NCBI GenBank assembly: GCA_003049465.1
Contig: PYSS01000103.1
Span: 1 to 64,000 of the forward strand
From: Magnaporthiopsis rhizophila
Lineage: Eukaryota; Ascomycota; Sordariomycetes; Magnaporthales; Magnaporthaceae
Reading direction: 5' to 3'
DNA: 64,000 nt
Below are positions 12,776 through 23,072 of this stretch, piece after piece. The position numbers and the translations under genes are program-made. The stretch's first letter is position 1, and each line of letters opens with the position of its first letter. The notes under the pieces were generated by a model. That model was not told the DNA's origin. It did no database searches and saw only the letters and a list, made by a program, of their open reading frames with translations.

Positions 12776-12929
12776 AATTTGAGAAAATTGTTAAAAGCCT
12801 GTTAATTTACCAGATTAAAAAGGGTAAGCAAATCAAGGTTTAAATTGGACCCAAGCCCGCCCTAACCAAAGGATAAAAAAGCAAAATCAGAAATAAGCAA
12901 ATTAAAAAAAATAATAAAGGCAAAAGGGC

Positions 12930-13280
12930 TTGCCCGTGCAGCTTTTTCCTGCTTAATATGCTTTAGCTCCTTTATATTGTCAATTCCACAAAACAAAGCA
13001 CAAAACTTCTTTTTTAACCAAAGGTTCTTTTATTTTTGCAAATAGTTAAAATGGTTATTAAGCGCCCGGCGCTCCTTTTTTACCGCCCTGATCTCGTTTT
13101 TCAGCTTTCGGTACTGAAAACCGATAGTGCAAAGCTATATAAAAGAAAAACCGAGAATATTATATTTAAAATAATTAATGCAAAAGTATTTCACACAACG
13201 AAACAAATTTCGAAAAACAGCAAAATATTCCTTTTGCTTAAAAACCTCGTGGCAATAGGAGCAAAAAAGTATTGTAATAA
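12930..13280 (-). pseudogene. Antisense coding-like segment of gypsy copy 2
   Basis: This is the best-preserved copy of the antisense frame. It reads CSYCHEVFKQKEYFAVFRNL, then an F-x-C-x9 region, a Lys/Arg/Glu-rich probable coiled coil (YRKLKNEIRAVKKERRALNN) and NIKELKHIKQEKAA. One or two stops interrupt it. It lies between pol and the 3' LTR on the opposite strand, as in the other two gypsy copies. No family assignment is made. Confidence 0.5.
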
Positions 13281-13476
13281 AAATGAAAAAACCAAAGCAA
13301 ACAAATCCTTATATTAAAAGGTTTTTTTTGTAAAAGGGCATTTCTGTACCCGATCAGATATTTTGTTAGGGCCAGGGTGGGTAAAAAGGAAAAGAAAAAA
13401 ATTTACCGGCTGATAAAAAAAGGGAAAAAGGATACAATTATAGCCAAAAAAATTTAGCCTTAAAAAAGGGACCTGA

Positions 13477-13991
13477 TATTATAATTGCACTGTGCCCGGA
13501 GGGGACAGAAGGGCTGGGGCTAACCCCTAACATTATACCTTAACCCTGCAACAGGGTAACGTGGTAAATTATATAATTATAATGGGATTTTTGAATTTGT
13601 TAGCAGAGCTACAAATCCAAAAACAGATTTTTGGATCTGTTAACAAAGCCATAAATCCAGAGGGAGGGATTTTTGGACCTGTTAATAAAGCCACAGATCC
13701 AAAGAGAGGGATTTTTGGATCTGTCCGCAAATCTATGGATCCCTAGAATATAATAGGGGGATTGTCCGATTATAAAAAGGGCAGGATTTTCCGAGTACTA
13801 AGGTAGTTTTAACTGAGGCTTCGGCATTAGTTAATCTAAATTAGCTCCAAAGCATTCTTTTGGGCAAACAATAACAGATAACGTTCCTACCAGACCCCAG
13901 ATCACTTGCAAAGCGACCTTGCCAGACCAGTACTGCTCAATACCGCCCCTAGGTGCCCTACCCTAGGAGCAGAAGGCCTGTGATTGTAACA
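13477..13991 (+). repeat. 3' LTR of gypsy copy 2 (515 bp)
   Basis: It begins TATTATAATTGCAC (degraded TGTTACGACC...), follows a purine tract and ends GTGATTGTAACA. Its R/U5 part (AGCTCCAAAGCATTC..., CAGACCCCAGATCAC..., CCTAGGAGCAGAAGGCCTG) is very close to the solo LTR at 48945-49338 and places both in one LTR subfamily. U3 holds an expanded dyad array (13584-13745). Confidence 0.85.
13584..13745. repeat. Four tandem ~42-bp dyad units in LTR U3
   Basis: There are four imperfect tandem copies of a unit of the form GGATTTTTGGATCTGTTAAC followed by AAAGCCACAGATCC. In each unit the arms GGATCTGT and ACAGATCC can pair as a hairpin. The same position in the other LTRs holds different numbers of related dyads: one or two at 49079-49110, about three at 49867-49960, about three at 6160-6280. 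They may be promoter or protein-binding arrays in U3. Confidence 0.75.
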
Positions 13992-14319
13992 CCTTTTATA
14001 AACCCTCCTTATCAGCATTATATATATTTTCCGGCTTTATTTAAACCACCCCGAAAATTTGCAGGCATACCCACCATTTTTTTATTATAATAATAATAGC
14101 ACTTTTAACATATACAAATTTTATACACCGCATTTTTCCGGTACAAATTTCCGGATATTGGCCTAAAAAGTCACAAATCCAGTGCTTCCCGAGGGGCTGG
14201 AAGGCACCCCTTTACCCGAGGATCTTTTGCACAAAAAACCGGTCTTTTGCATATATTGGCGGGAGCTTTAAGGAGGCCTATAACAAAATCCAGTTGGTTA
14301 GGCACTTTTCCTGCTCCGG

Positions 14320-14640
14320 AAATATCCATTAATTTTTTTTTAACTTATCGGATAAATAAGGATCCCGTTAAATGCCGGTATAAGGTGGTTTTGGTATGCC
14401 CCAAAATTGGGCGGCCCTTAAGATAGGGACCTTGGCCTGTACGGCCTTAACAGCCCGTTCGACATCTTTTTCAGTGTACCGTTTCTCTGGTATATAGGTA
14501 TTGGATTGTAGTAAAAAGTATAGAAAACGGATCAGAATTGCAAAATCTGTGGCAAGTTAAAAATGTGGCCAGATCTGAGGCAGTGGGCCCGTTTAAGGTA
14601 GCCGTCATGGGGGGTGGCCGACATGGGGTGCACGGACTTA
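14320..14640 (-). mobile_element. Fot1/pogo transposon 5' end with Psq-type HTH relic
   Basis: On the minus strand the terminal repeat starts after the TA at 14639-14640 (AGTCCGTGCACCCC, then GTCGGCCACCCC). About 130 bp further in is a frame reading EKRYTEKDVERAVKAVQAKV then LRAAQFWGIPKPPYTGI, which is the Psq-type helix-turn-helix at the start of Fot1/pogo transposases. It is followed by a stop, RDPYLSDKLKK and another stop. The rest of the transposase is not recognisable. The two overlapping open frames of about 120 codons over this interval are fortuitous. Confidence 0.65.
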
Positions 14641-14986
14641 ATATCCTTTTATTAGTGACCCGGGTGCAAAAGGATGAACCTTTATTAATTGTTACAAAGT
14701 TAATACCAAAGGGTTGTTGGTGTAAAAGAACGAGGTTATTAACAAAGGTAAAAAGCCGCTCCGAAAAGGACCATTCCCGCAGGTGGCCATGGGCCTTATA
14801 TATTACGTGGCCACAGCCACAAGCCACCAAGGCGGTGCAAAGCACCGATCCATTACAGTATTTTGTTATTTTTATCTTTTATTATATATAATATATATAT
14901 TTAGCAGAAGTGCTTATTTTTTATGTCAAATTTAGCTTTTAAATTTTATAAAACTGCTTATTTTATATTCACACGATTTTTCCCCG
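14641..14986. other. Transposon-derived spacer, no gene recognised
   Basis: This is about 350 bases of mixed composition between two Fot1-type ends, turning strongly AT-rich from 14880. It is probably interior sequence of the element whose end is at 14987-15085. No domain is visible. Confidence 0.3.
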
Positions 14987-15085
14987 ATTTGTTATACCGC
15001 TTTTAAAACCGTGAATTTGCATGGATTTGTATGGGGATCCAAGTGCCCGGAAGTGGGGGTGGCCGGGAGGGGGTGCACTGACTTA
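14987..15085 (-). mobile_element. Fot1/pogo-type transposon end (copy 2)
   Basis: This is a near-identical, same-orientation copy of positions 1-100, with the terminal TA at 15084-15085. It marks the sharp right edge of the AT-rich desert: composition jumps to over 60% G/C immediately to its right. Confidence 0.6.
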
Positions 15086-15128
15086 CCCCAAATCCCGAGT
15101 ACACTCCTGCAACCTGGCGCTCGTCAAA

Positions 15129-15560
15129 ATGAGGCTCTCCCTCGCCACCCTCCTCGCCATCTTCCTGGCCCAGCAGGCCGGCGGCGCCCCCACCGTCTCA
15201 CAGGATCTTGAGGCCCGCGACGGCCCTGCCCTGGAGTGCAAAGACGGCCCGTGCGCTGCGACCAAAATCAAAAGGGACCCGCCCAGCCTGGTTGAGCTCA
15301 CTCCTCAGCAGGCCATGACCTCCCCCGGTCGTCCCCTTCTTGCTGTCCGTGAGATCGCCGACCGGACCGTCCCGGAAGACCCCTCGCCTGTCGAGCTCGT
15401 TCCTCGGCGGGCCATGACCTCCCCTGGTCGTCCCCTTCTTGCTGTCCGTGAGATCGTCGACCGGACCGTTCCGGAAGACCCCTCGCCGGTCGTGATCCTT
15501 CCTCGGCAAACTGCCCGCACTGGCGGACTCGATCCTAGCGAAAATGCCGACGCCATCTGA
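15129..15560 (+). CDS. Small secreted repeat-containing protein
   Basis: The predicted product is 143 aa. MRLSLATLLAIFLAQQAGGA is a typical signal peptide, so the protein probably enters the secretory path. The mature part is built from a 33-residue tandem repeat encoded by 99-bp units (15297-15395, 15396-15494, then a degraded third). Each unit carries AMTSPGRPLLAVREI, DRTVPEDPSP and related residues. One Lys-Arg pair precedes the repeats and one Arg-Arg pair lies in the second, possible kexin sites. The start was chosen at 15129 because the longer frame from 15021 begins inside the transposon terminal repeat and would lose the signal peptide. No cysteine pattern or known domain is seen. It begins only 43 bp from the transposon edge. 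It could be an effector-like or cell-surface protein, or a truncated gene whose real 3' part was lost. Confidence 0.6.
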   Translation: MRLSLATLLAIFLAQQAGGAPTVSQDLEARDGPALECKDGPCAATKIKRDPPSLVELTPQQAMTSPGRPLLAVREIADRTVPEDPSPVELVPRRAMTSPGRPLLAVREIVDRTVPEDPSPVVILPRQTARTGGLDPSENADAI

Positions 15561-16343
15561 GCTTGATCCTCGGGGAGGACGACGACTCGCTACCGTCGCG
15601 GTAGACCTCGTCGACCCTCCGCCCGCCCAAGGTTCGCCGTGACCGTTGTCGTCGAGGAGAGTGTCGGGTGGGAAGAGGGTGGGTTAGGGTGAGCGAGGAC
15701 GACTAAAAAAAAAAAAAAAGAAAAAGAAAAGAAAAGGACGGAAGTTGCATTTCAATTTTGCGAGACGCTATCAGTGAGCTTGCATCTCGAGCTGTGAGAG
15801 TCATTAGCCAAAGAGCACTTGATAGCCGCTGTTTGCTTTTGATGTTTTGATGTTGGAGAGGGCGCGGAACTTATCTTTCTCCGGGAGGAGGGGGCCGTAT
15901 ATCTGTTATGTATCTAGGTTGGCAAATACAGTAACACCGACACTCGAGTCCTCTTGTCCGTATCAGCTCGCTTCTCCTCTTGATGTGAACTTTGACGGCT
16001 GGCATTATCTGCAAACCCGTCTGACGCCATGGGCATTGTTGTCCAAGGCCGGGAACGTCCTGTCAAAACTCTTTCCCGCCAGGCTTGGCCATTGATACCG
16101 CACAGGGCTCGCTTGGCTTCCGAGGCAAAGCATCAGGACAACCAGAGGCGTACCCGTGGATCCCCTCGACGCTCCGAGTAATCATTGACACATTAAAGTC
16201 GTACAATACAAAGAGTCAAAGGTCCTCTCCCCGCCAGCACGGCGTTCTTCATGAGACCGAGACCGGCGGACGGAACGTCTCGCGAGCCGGCTCTTCACAC
16301 GTGGACCGAGCGAGCGAGCAAGCACCAACAAGAGCTCGGCAGA
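15561..16343. other. Intergenic region, A-rich tract at 15703-15737
   Basis: This separates the secreted-protein gene from the 3' end of the TMEM135-like gene. It holds a purine tract (mostly A) at 15703-15737. The first 80 bases continue the repeat-like composition of the upstream gene in another frame. No convincing gene is seen. Confidence 0.5.
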
Positions 16344-18398
16344 TCACTCCTTCTTCCTCAACAGAACGCCCGAGCCCTCGTCAACACCAACCTCCATCCG
16401 CTCCTGCGCCTCGCCGTCTGCCTCATCCTCCTCATCCTCATCCTCGTCCTCCCTCTCCTCGTCCTCGTCCTCCTCCGCCTCCATCGCCCAGTCTCGCCAC
16501 CCCTCACCCCGGACCCAGCTGACGCCCTTGCGCCAGCCCGGCTCGCGGATGCCCGAGGCGGCGTCGCGCTCGTACACGACGCCCGTGAGCATGACGGCGA
16601 GCACAAAGACCCAGACGTCGCCGGCGGCCATGGCGCGCCACCAGCGGCGCTTGACGCCGACCTTCCAGAGCGAGTCGACGCTCTGGCGGGCGCTGTACAA
16701 GAACAGGGCCCGCCCCGTGCTGCGCTCGGCCCAGGCCCAGAAGCCGGCGGCGAAGCCGCCGAGGAAGAAGCGCTGCGTGGCCAGCGCCCCGCGCGGCAGC
16801 CACGCCTGCAGCAGGCAGATGGACGCCCACGCCGTGGAGACGGCGCCCGTCGCGAACGTCGCCGTCCGCAGGGTCGACGCCAGCAGCCGCCGGAGCACCG
16901 AGGCCGGGGCGTGGTAGAGCAGCCGGAACCGCGGGAGCGCCATCAGTGCGTACGCGGCCAGGAAGAAGCGCGCCGCGGCGGGAAAAGACCGGAGCCAGAA
17001 GGTGAGGTAGGTGCGCGCGCACGACGGGTCGTGCGGGTGCAGCGTCGCGCACGACAGCGACGTCAGCAGCGGGTGCGCCCTGTTGGAGATGGGCGCGATG
17101 GCCGATAGCTGCGGCGGCAGCGTGTTGGTCTTGTCCGGGAAGAGCGTGGGCGAGACGAAGGGTCTACAGTAGTAGTGTTAGCAAATCATCGACGGACGGC
17201 GGCTGTGTGTGACACAAGAACTTACGGCCAGTTGAGCTTCGCCATGGTCGCCAGGCTGTCCACGATGTCGTACCTGCCCGGCCAGGGCAGACTCCGCGGG
17301 TACTCTGGCGGACGCTCCTGCATATAGGCGCCGGACCACTTGAAGATCATGTCGCCATAGCCCGCCGGGAAGCAGTCGCGGTCCAGGACGCAGGCGTGCA
17401 GCAGCTGACCGAACGCAAATGGCTGGAGCATCCAGCTGCCCCACCACCAGGGCCTCTCGCGCCGGACACGGCCGTCCTTTTCCCAGCCCCAGATCATCCC
17501 GTTCTCTTCGGCCGCGTTCCAGCCGAACTCGAGGGCGCGGAAGAGCGCGTAGATGGCGACCGAGACGCGCAGCTGCTGCGCCGGGTAGATGCCCAGCGCC
17601 AACCCCGCCAGGGAGGCGCCCACCGCGGGCGCGTAGGGAGACGTCAGCGTCCCCGCCGTCCGCGGGTTGCGGCGCCGGAACGGCTCGGCCGACGGGTCGA
17701 GCAGGTGCAGGCGGAGCCGCGTGAAGAAGCGGAACAGCAGCCTGTAGAGCAGCAGGATGGAGCTGAGCGAGAGCGAGAGCCGGAAGGTCGGCGACTTGTA
17801 GAGGGGCTCCTTCTTGGAGGCTACTGCTGCTGCTGCTTGGCTAGAGATAACCGCAAGACGCAGAAGGTCAGCACTTTGGCCTTCGACTGCCCCTGCAGGA
17901 GCATCATCAGCGACAAAAAACATACTCTTTCTTGGAGCCCATTATCCTCTTCAAAACGACAGAATATGCCTTCATCGCAATGCTAGTCGCGATAAACACG
18001 CGCATAGAATGCCGCACTGCACGCGCATTATAGTCGTTGACAGGCGGAAACGTCGCCGTCGTAGGGTCCTGCTGCTTCTTCCCCTTGCCCCTTTCTGTCC
18101 TGCTGCCCTCAACGGCCGGGGCCAGCTCCACGCCGGTCGCCGCCGCCTCGCCGCCAGCAGCTGTGGACGACCTCGCCGCTGCTGCTCCTCCTCCTCCGGC
18201 GTCCCCGTTGACGATGCGCGCGACCGTCTCGACGCTTGGCGCGTTCCTCTTGAGCACGCGCGAGCGCGACAGGATGTACTTGTGCAGGGTGGCGTACTCG
18301 CGGGCCGAGACGGTGTAGCGCAGCGCGTTGCGCAGGATCGGGTCGCTGGCCGCCCGCGACGCTGCCGCCGGGGGCCCGCCGCCCGCCGACGACGCCAT
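16344..18398 (-). CDS. TMEM135-like integral membrane protein
   Basis: The gene model has three exons, 18398-17926, 17840-17226 and 17163-16344, giving 635 aa. Intron 1 (85 bp) starts GTATGT. Intron 2 (62 bp) starts GTAAGT and carries TGCTAAC near its 3' end. All phases agree. The N-terminus has SDPILRNALRYTVSAREYAT and the middle has several hydrophobic helices (FRLSLSLSSILLLYRLLFRF, PYAPAVGASLAGLALGIYP). The last third again has membrane segments (ATFATGAVSTAWASICLLQ, GDVWVFVLAVMLTGVVYE) and ends in a highly acidic Glu/Asp tail. This arrangement resembles fungal proteins with the TMEM135 N-terminal domain, linked in animals to peroxisomes, mitochondria and lipid homeostasis. The molecular role in fungi is not established. 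The family call is from recall of the pattern, not from a search. Confidence 0.7.
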
Positions 18399-20568
18399 TG
18401 TGTCGTTGTTTTTTCCTCTCTCTCGCCTTGTGTGAGCAGTCGGAGGAAGGATGGGCGGCGTCGAACTCGTTACAAGGCCCTTCGACGATGTTTGGTCGTC
18501 GTCGGCTCAGGGGTTAAGTCGTAGGGAGGTTAGAGAGGGTAGGTAGAGTCGAGTCGGGTCGAGCCGTTTGGTTCTTTCAGGTGTCGTAGCTGCTCGCCGA
18601 GGGGCTCGGGACGCGCGTATCCCTCGGGTGGGTGATGATTACGGGAGACAGTTCGGATAGTCAAAAGCGCGAGGTAGGTGCCCGGCCGGAGAGAGCTACA
18701 CCGTCCGTTCACAAGGGCGGGAAACAAAAAGATGATTTTGGGGGTGGTTAATTAGGTAGGCAGGTAAGCAAGCAAGCAGGTCGCATTGATGTCGAGTACA
18801 GGGAAAAGTAAAAGGAAGACCTCGGGGTCAGCCCGGCGTTGTCGATGGTGGAGGGAGGAGTCGGCTCGGCTTGTTTTGCCCTTGTTGAAGCTTTACCTAG
18901 GTGGGAGTGGGAGGATGACAAGGGGCGCGGCTCTGATTTTGGCACGTGCGAAACCCAGCCGAGGTCCCACGCAAGGACCCAGGGTCGAGGCAACCCCGAA
19001 TCTCGGCGGGGAATTGGGACGACCCAATATAAAACTGTTTATGCGCACACGCAAGCACCACGCCCGCCGCCTGAACAGACAAGATTAAACGGCCCCAAAG
19101 TCCCCCCTTTGCAGTCCGGGTTCTGCATGATGCCTTTCTGGCTCGCCCAGTGCCCTGACGCGCAGGAATTCCACTTGAAAGCGGCGAGGAATGAATGGCG
19201 GGGCCTTGATGATGCGCCGACCTCCCTTCCCCACACTGCAGATCCTTGTCGCGTCAACAGCGTAAGGCGTATTGCCATAGAACAACCTACCCAATATTAA
19301 AAAAGGCTTTCGCGTTTCCCATATTTATTTTACGTATTCACCATAATGCTCCTGGTCTACCCACATATCCGGGCAACTAGCCAGCAATGTGTTTGCCGAA
19401 AGACGGATATGCGTATGGAAAATTCGGCTATGGCACAAGCCTTTCCTCAATATTTCCGCTGGCATTCTGGCCTCGGCCACCACAGACGTCTGCATAAAAA
19501 TCGAACTTCCCAGGGCTCCATACGAACCACGCTTTTTGCCAGCCGCGCACGAGGAAAAATCACGACGTCGAGGCAAGCACCGCCCGAGCAGCGAATGGAA
19601 GCTGCCGCTTCACCAGCGGGCAGGGTCAACCTATTATTTTCGTGATGCATCGCTCTACCAAACCAAACTAGCCAGGTACACAGTCACTTTTTACCCTCGT
19701 TCCCAGTTAGAAGAAATGACGACCCGTCAACTTCAAGGAAGGAGATGGGAAATCCGCCCCTTGCGGCTCGGGGGCTGCCAATGCCCGCCCAAGAGGTAGA
19801 TTTCCCATCTCTTGCTTCATTTTACCTCTAAAACGAAAACGAGAAAGGTGCCCGAGACCACATGCCCGTGCCCATGCCCAAAATGAGAGAATTTCCTGTG
19901 CTAGAGCTCGGCGGGAAGGCTGTACTAGGTATCAGTCCAGGCCAGTAAAGGCCAGACAACAACCGCTCCAAGACCTATATACAACAAATCGCTTTGCTGG
20001 TCCCCACGCCGATGCCTGCCTTGTAAAAATCCATCGCGACCAGAGAGAAAGAATCCATCGTGACCAGAGAAAGAACCCACCGCGACCAGAGAGAGAGAAT
20101 AAATCCATCGCAACCAGAGAGAAAGAGAGAGAAAAGAAGAACAACCAGTATCTGGGGCTCGCCCTTTGGGGGCGACGCCACTACATTGGGGTTCCTTGCT
20201 TTTTTTGCTTTTTGTTTTTCCTTGCTCCTCTTTTGGGATCCGTACCGAAAGATGGGATGAAAAGAGATGGAAAGAAAAGACCCTTGAAACCCCCGGCATC
20301 TAACACCTAACGCAATGCTTGACAACCAATGACAGGAAAAATATCTTCGACAAAAGTATCGCAAAATTGAAAGAGACAAGAAGTTGTTGCTTTGTAACGA
20401 GGAGGGGATGAGGTGGTGATTATTCGAGTAAAGACGACCAACAAGACCTAAAAGACACAGATGGAACAATGCACCCATGTCGTGAAAATCGTGACCTCAT
20501 AAACCGTGCAATCGTAGTCGAAAGCCGGCTATTAGCGCCGAGCCCACCATCGCAATGAAGTCAGAACA
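18399..20568. other. Intergenic region, no convincing gene
   Basis: These 2.2 kb separate the start of the TMEM135-like gene and the 3' end of the BTB-like gene. Several frames of 60-150 codons occur on both strands, none with a recognisable domain, and the longest minus-strand frame is built from the GACCAGAGA repeat. It probably contains the TMEM135-like promoter and the downstream gene's 3' UTR. Confidence 0.5.
20030..20136. repeat. Tandem GACCAGAGAGAAAGAA-type minisatellite
   Basis: About four imperfect copies of a 24-27-bp unit containing ATCGCGACCAGAGAGAAAGA lie in tandem and end in a GA-rich run. Confidence 0.75.
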
Positions 20569-23072
20569 TCAGGGGGTTGAAGGAGGAAGTGGCGCCCAAG
20601 CCCGGACAAGCTGGGGGGCCTGGTCCGAGCCGGCAACTTCCTCCCGCCATCCGAGGACGTCCCATCCATCTGCAGGACCACCCCGAGGGGGATAAGGACT
20701 GGCCAACCGGCGCTTGACGGACGGATCGGCAGCGGCATTAGCCAAGACGGCGCTGACAGCATCGGTGCGACGGCGCTCGCGCTCGGCGACGACCTGCGAC
20801 ATGATCTTGCATCGAGCCTTCATCGTGGGCCAACCCGTGACCGGCTGGCCTGGTCCCTTGCCGAGCCCGTTGCTCTCCAAGATGTTCTTGAGGACCCCGA
20901 ACGGCAGGTTCGCCAGGACCGACGTCAGCAGGCGGTTCGGGTTAGGCTCACAGGCCGCCAGACGGTCCGCCAGAGTGGCCGTTTTCTTGGGCTTAGGACC
21001 CTGCGCCTGGGGAGCGGCAGCAGCTGAACCATTGCTGGGCAGCGGAACGTCGCCAAACTTGATCTGGCTGAGCAGAGGATTCGAGTAGCGAAGACCTTCG
21101 TGACGAATGGGGATGCCTGTCGCCTCGTCGACGCTTGGGGCCGTCATGGCCTCTTTGTCGCCCTTGTAGACATCGTCGTACGCCGGGATTCGAGCGTAGC
21201 GCGGATACGGGTACCTGGAGTCGACGACGTAGTTGTGGGGGAAGTTGTGGATGATGAAGCCCTCGATAGCTACAAGAATCCTCTCCGAGGCGGGGCCATA
21301 TGGCAGAATGACGTCCGAGGCCGACTGGGTGGGGTTCGAGCCGGGGAACTGATGAACGGCACCGCCCAGAGCAATGACGCAGGCGGTCTCGAGATGGACC
21401 CAGGTGTTCATCAGACGGACGATATCCTCAGCTCCCTTCATCGCAATGGCCCCCAACTGGAGGAAGTGGCCGGCTGCGACGTAGGCGGCAGCCATGAAGG
21501 GATCCGACTCCGGGCGCTCGGGGATGGGGCGACCGTAGAGGCTGCCCAGGCAGATCCAGAGGACGTCATTACGCAGGTGTTGATCATCCGAAGCCATTCC
21601 CAGGGTGCCACCCGAGTTGGGGTGACCATGAAGGTGGGCCCTCAGAGCGGGGCTGAAGCCCAGAATGAGGCGATGGCCATGGAGGAAGATGGGCGTGCGC
21701 CACGGGCGACCGTCCGAGTCACCCAGGAACGTGACGATGAGCTGACAATCCGACGTGTCGCGATTGTTGAAGTTGAGCTCAATGTACTCGCGCGCCTCAC
21801 GCTGCAGCATTCGGGCGAGCTCGAGGCTTCGCGAATTGAAAAAGTCTGGCACCGTCGCCGAGCCGGGGCCGGGCGGGAAGCCAGGGTTCTGGACACCGCC
21901 ATAAACTACTCCAGCACCATTGGTCGCCATTGGCGGCTGAGGGCGGTGGTGGTAGCCGTTCTCCTCGAAGCCGGTCGCACCATCGGGCGGGTTAGACGCC
22001 TGCGAGCCGTGGAAGCTGTGGGGAGTCGACGGAGGAGCACCCGCCATGCCGTGCGCATTGGCCGGAAGCGCATGGTAATCTCCATGGGCCGGGTAGTGGG
22101 GAATGCCTGGAACATATGGCGATACATGACCGACCATGGAGCCCGTGGGAGGTGGGTACGTAGGAAAGGGCGGCAGGTTCAAATGCGCCGGTCGACGGTA
22201 CCTGCCCGCCTCAGGCGGGACAGGCGAGGTGCTGTTATTGTTGTTGGAGTCTGTGTGCGCTCCTCCCATCATGCTGCTGTCGCTCAGGCTCAACTGAGGA
22301 TGGTGCATGGGATTGCGAGGAAGGCCGAAGACCGGAGGCTGCTGCGCCATCGCGAATCCGTTCGCCGTTGGAGGGATATTCTCCTTGCCTCGAGGAGGAT
22401 GCGACGGGGCGTAGCCGTTGAGTGAAGTGGGGGATAGGAGCGAGGGGGGAGGAATCGCGTTTGTCGAGCGATAGGTTGCGAGAGGCTCACGCGTGGTGGT
22501 GTTTGTTGTGGTTGTGGTGCGCGGGCCTGGGTCTGCGAGGCTTGATGAGAATTTTATGTGAGGGCGACGGGACGAGAGGGAAGGTGCGGGGTGGCAAAAA
22601 TAAACATACCTTGAAGAGTGCCTGCAAATAGAGCGGGCTCCACACTCACAGTAGCGTCCGCCGTCGCCTGCTGCTTGTTCTGCTCGAGTTCGTTGCCGTT
22701 GGGGACGCTGTGGCTCTTGGGAGCAGACGATTCGGCGCCGTTGGTGTTATTGGGCGTGATGACAAGGGCGTCAATGTTCGGCAGGCCGACCTCGACGGGC
22801 GAAGGCAAGCTTGTAGAGCGAACAGACGCAGTTGTCGTCGGCGATTTCGCGTTGTGATCACCAGCAGTTGGTGAGGAAGAGGTGATGGCGGTAGTTTGCG
22901 CGTTGCGAGGGCGCGGTTTGGTCAGAGGAAGTGGAAGGACGGGAACGACGTGGGGCTTCTTCTGGGTGGGGGCGCCCTTCATGTTGACTGGGCGGCGCTG
23001 GCCGAGCTGCTGGTTGTTCGTTCCATTAACAGCAGGAGCAGGGCCTGGGCCGCCGGTGGTGGAAGGAGCCAT
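20569..23072 (-). CDS. Pro-rich protein with BTB/POZ-like domain
   Basis: The model joins exons 23072-22610 and 22532-20569 through a 77-bp intron (donor GTATGT, acceptor GCAG), giving 808 aa. The acceptor was chosen because it keeps phase, while later AG sites break it or are poor. Residues 1-380 are low-complexity (Pro, Asn, Thr, Ser, Gly). At about 405-560 a folded region begins NRDTSDCQLIVTFLG and continues with FLHGHRLILGFSPALRAHL, reminiscent of a BTB/POZ core in which a buried hydrophobic strand precedes an H-x2-L-x4-P helix. The C-terminal part is basic and predicted helical (KARCKIMSQVVAERERRRTD). It is probably a nuclear or cytosolic adaptor. An alternative start at 22350 would drop the first 215 residues. 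Confidence 0.6.

Larger units (their letters stand above)
9870..13991 (+). mobile_element. Ty3/gypsy chromovirus relic 2 (5'-truncated, with 3' LTR)
   Basis: From about 9870 the sequence parallels gypsy copy 1 from position 2430 onward: reverse transcriptase, RNase H, integrase and chromodomain, then the antisense segment and a complete 3' LTR (13477-13991). Gag, protease and the 5' LTR are absent, so the element is truncated just upstream of RT. It is heavily RIP-altered but keeps a better chromodomain than copy 1. Confidence 0.8.

Noticed and set aside
14471..14891. Two overlapping frames of 117 and 124 codons
   Set aside because: They cross a Fot1-type terminal repeat and conflict with the Psq-type frame, so they are fortuitous.
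15021..15128. Upstream start for the secreted protein (179 aa)
   Set aside because: It starts within the transposon terminal repeat and would bury the signal peptide.
16251..17108. 285-codon plus-strand open frame
   Set aside because: It is the antisense shadow of the TMEM135-like gene, rich in Arg, Pro and Ala, as expected from high G/C content.
19975..20478. 167-codon minus-strand frame
   Set aside because: Largely a translation of the GACCAGAGA tandem repeat; no other support.
21100..22425. 441-codon plus-strand open frame
   Set aside because: It lies opposite the BTB-like gene and has no domain; composition is biased as in an antisense shadow.
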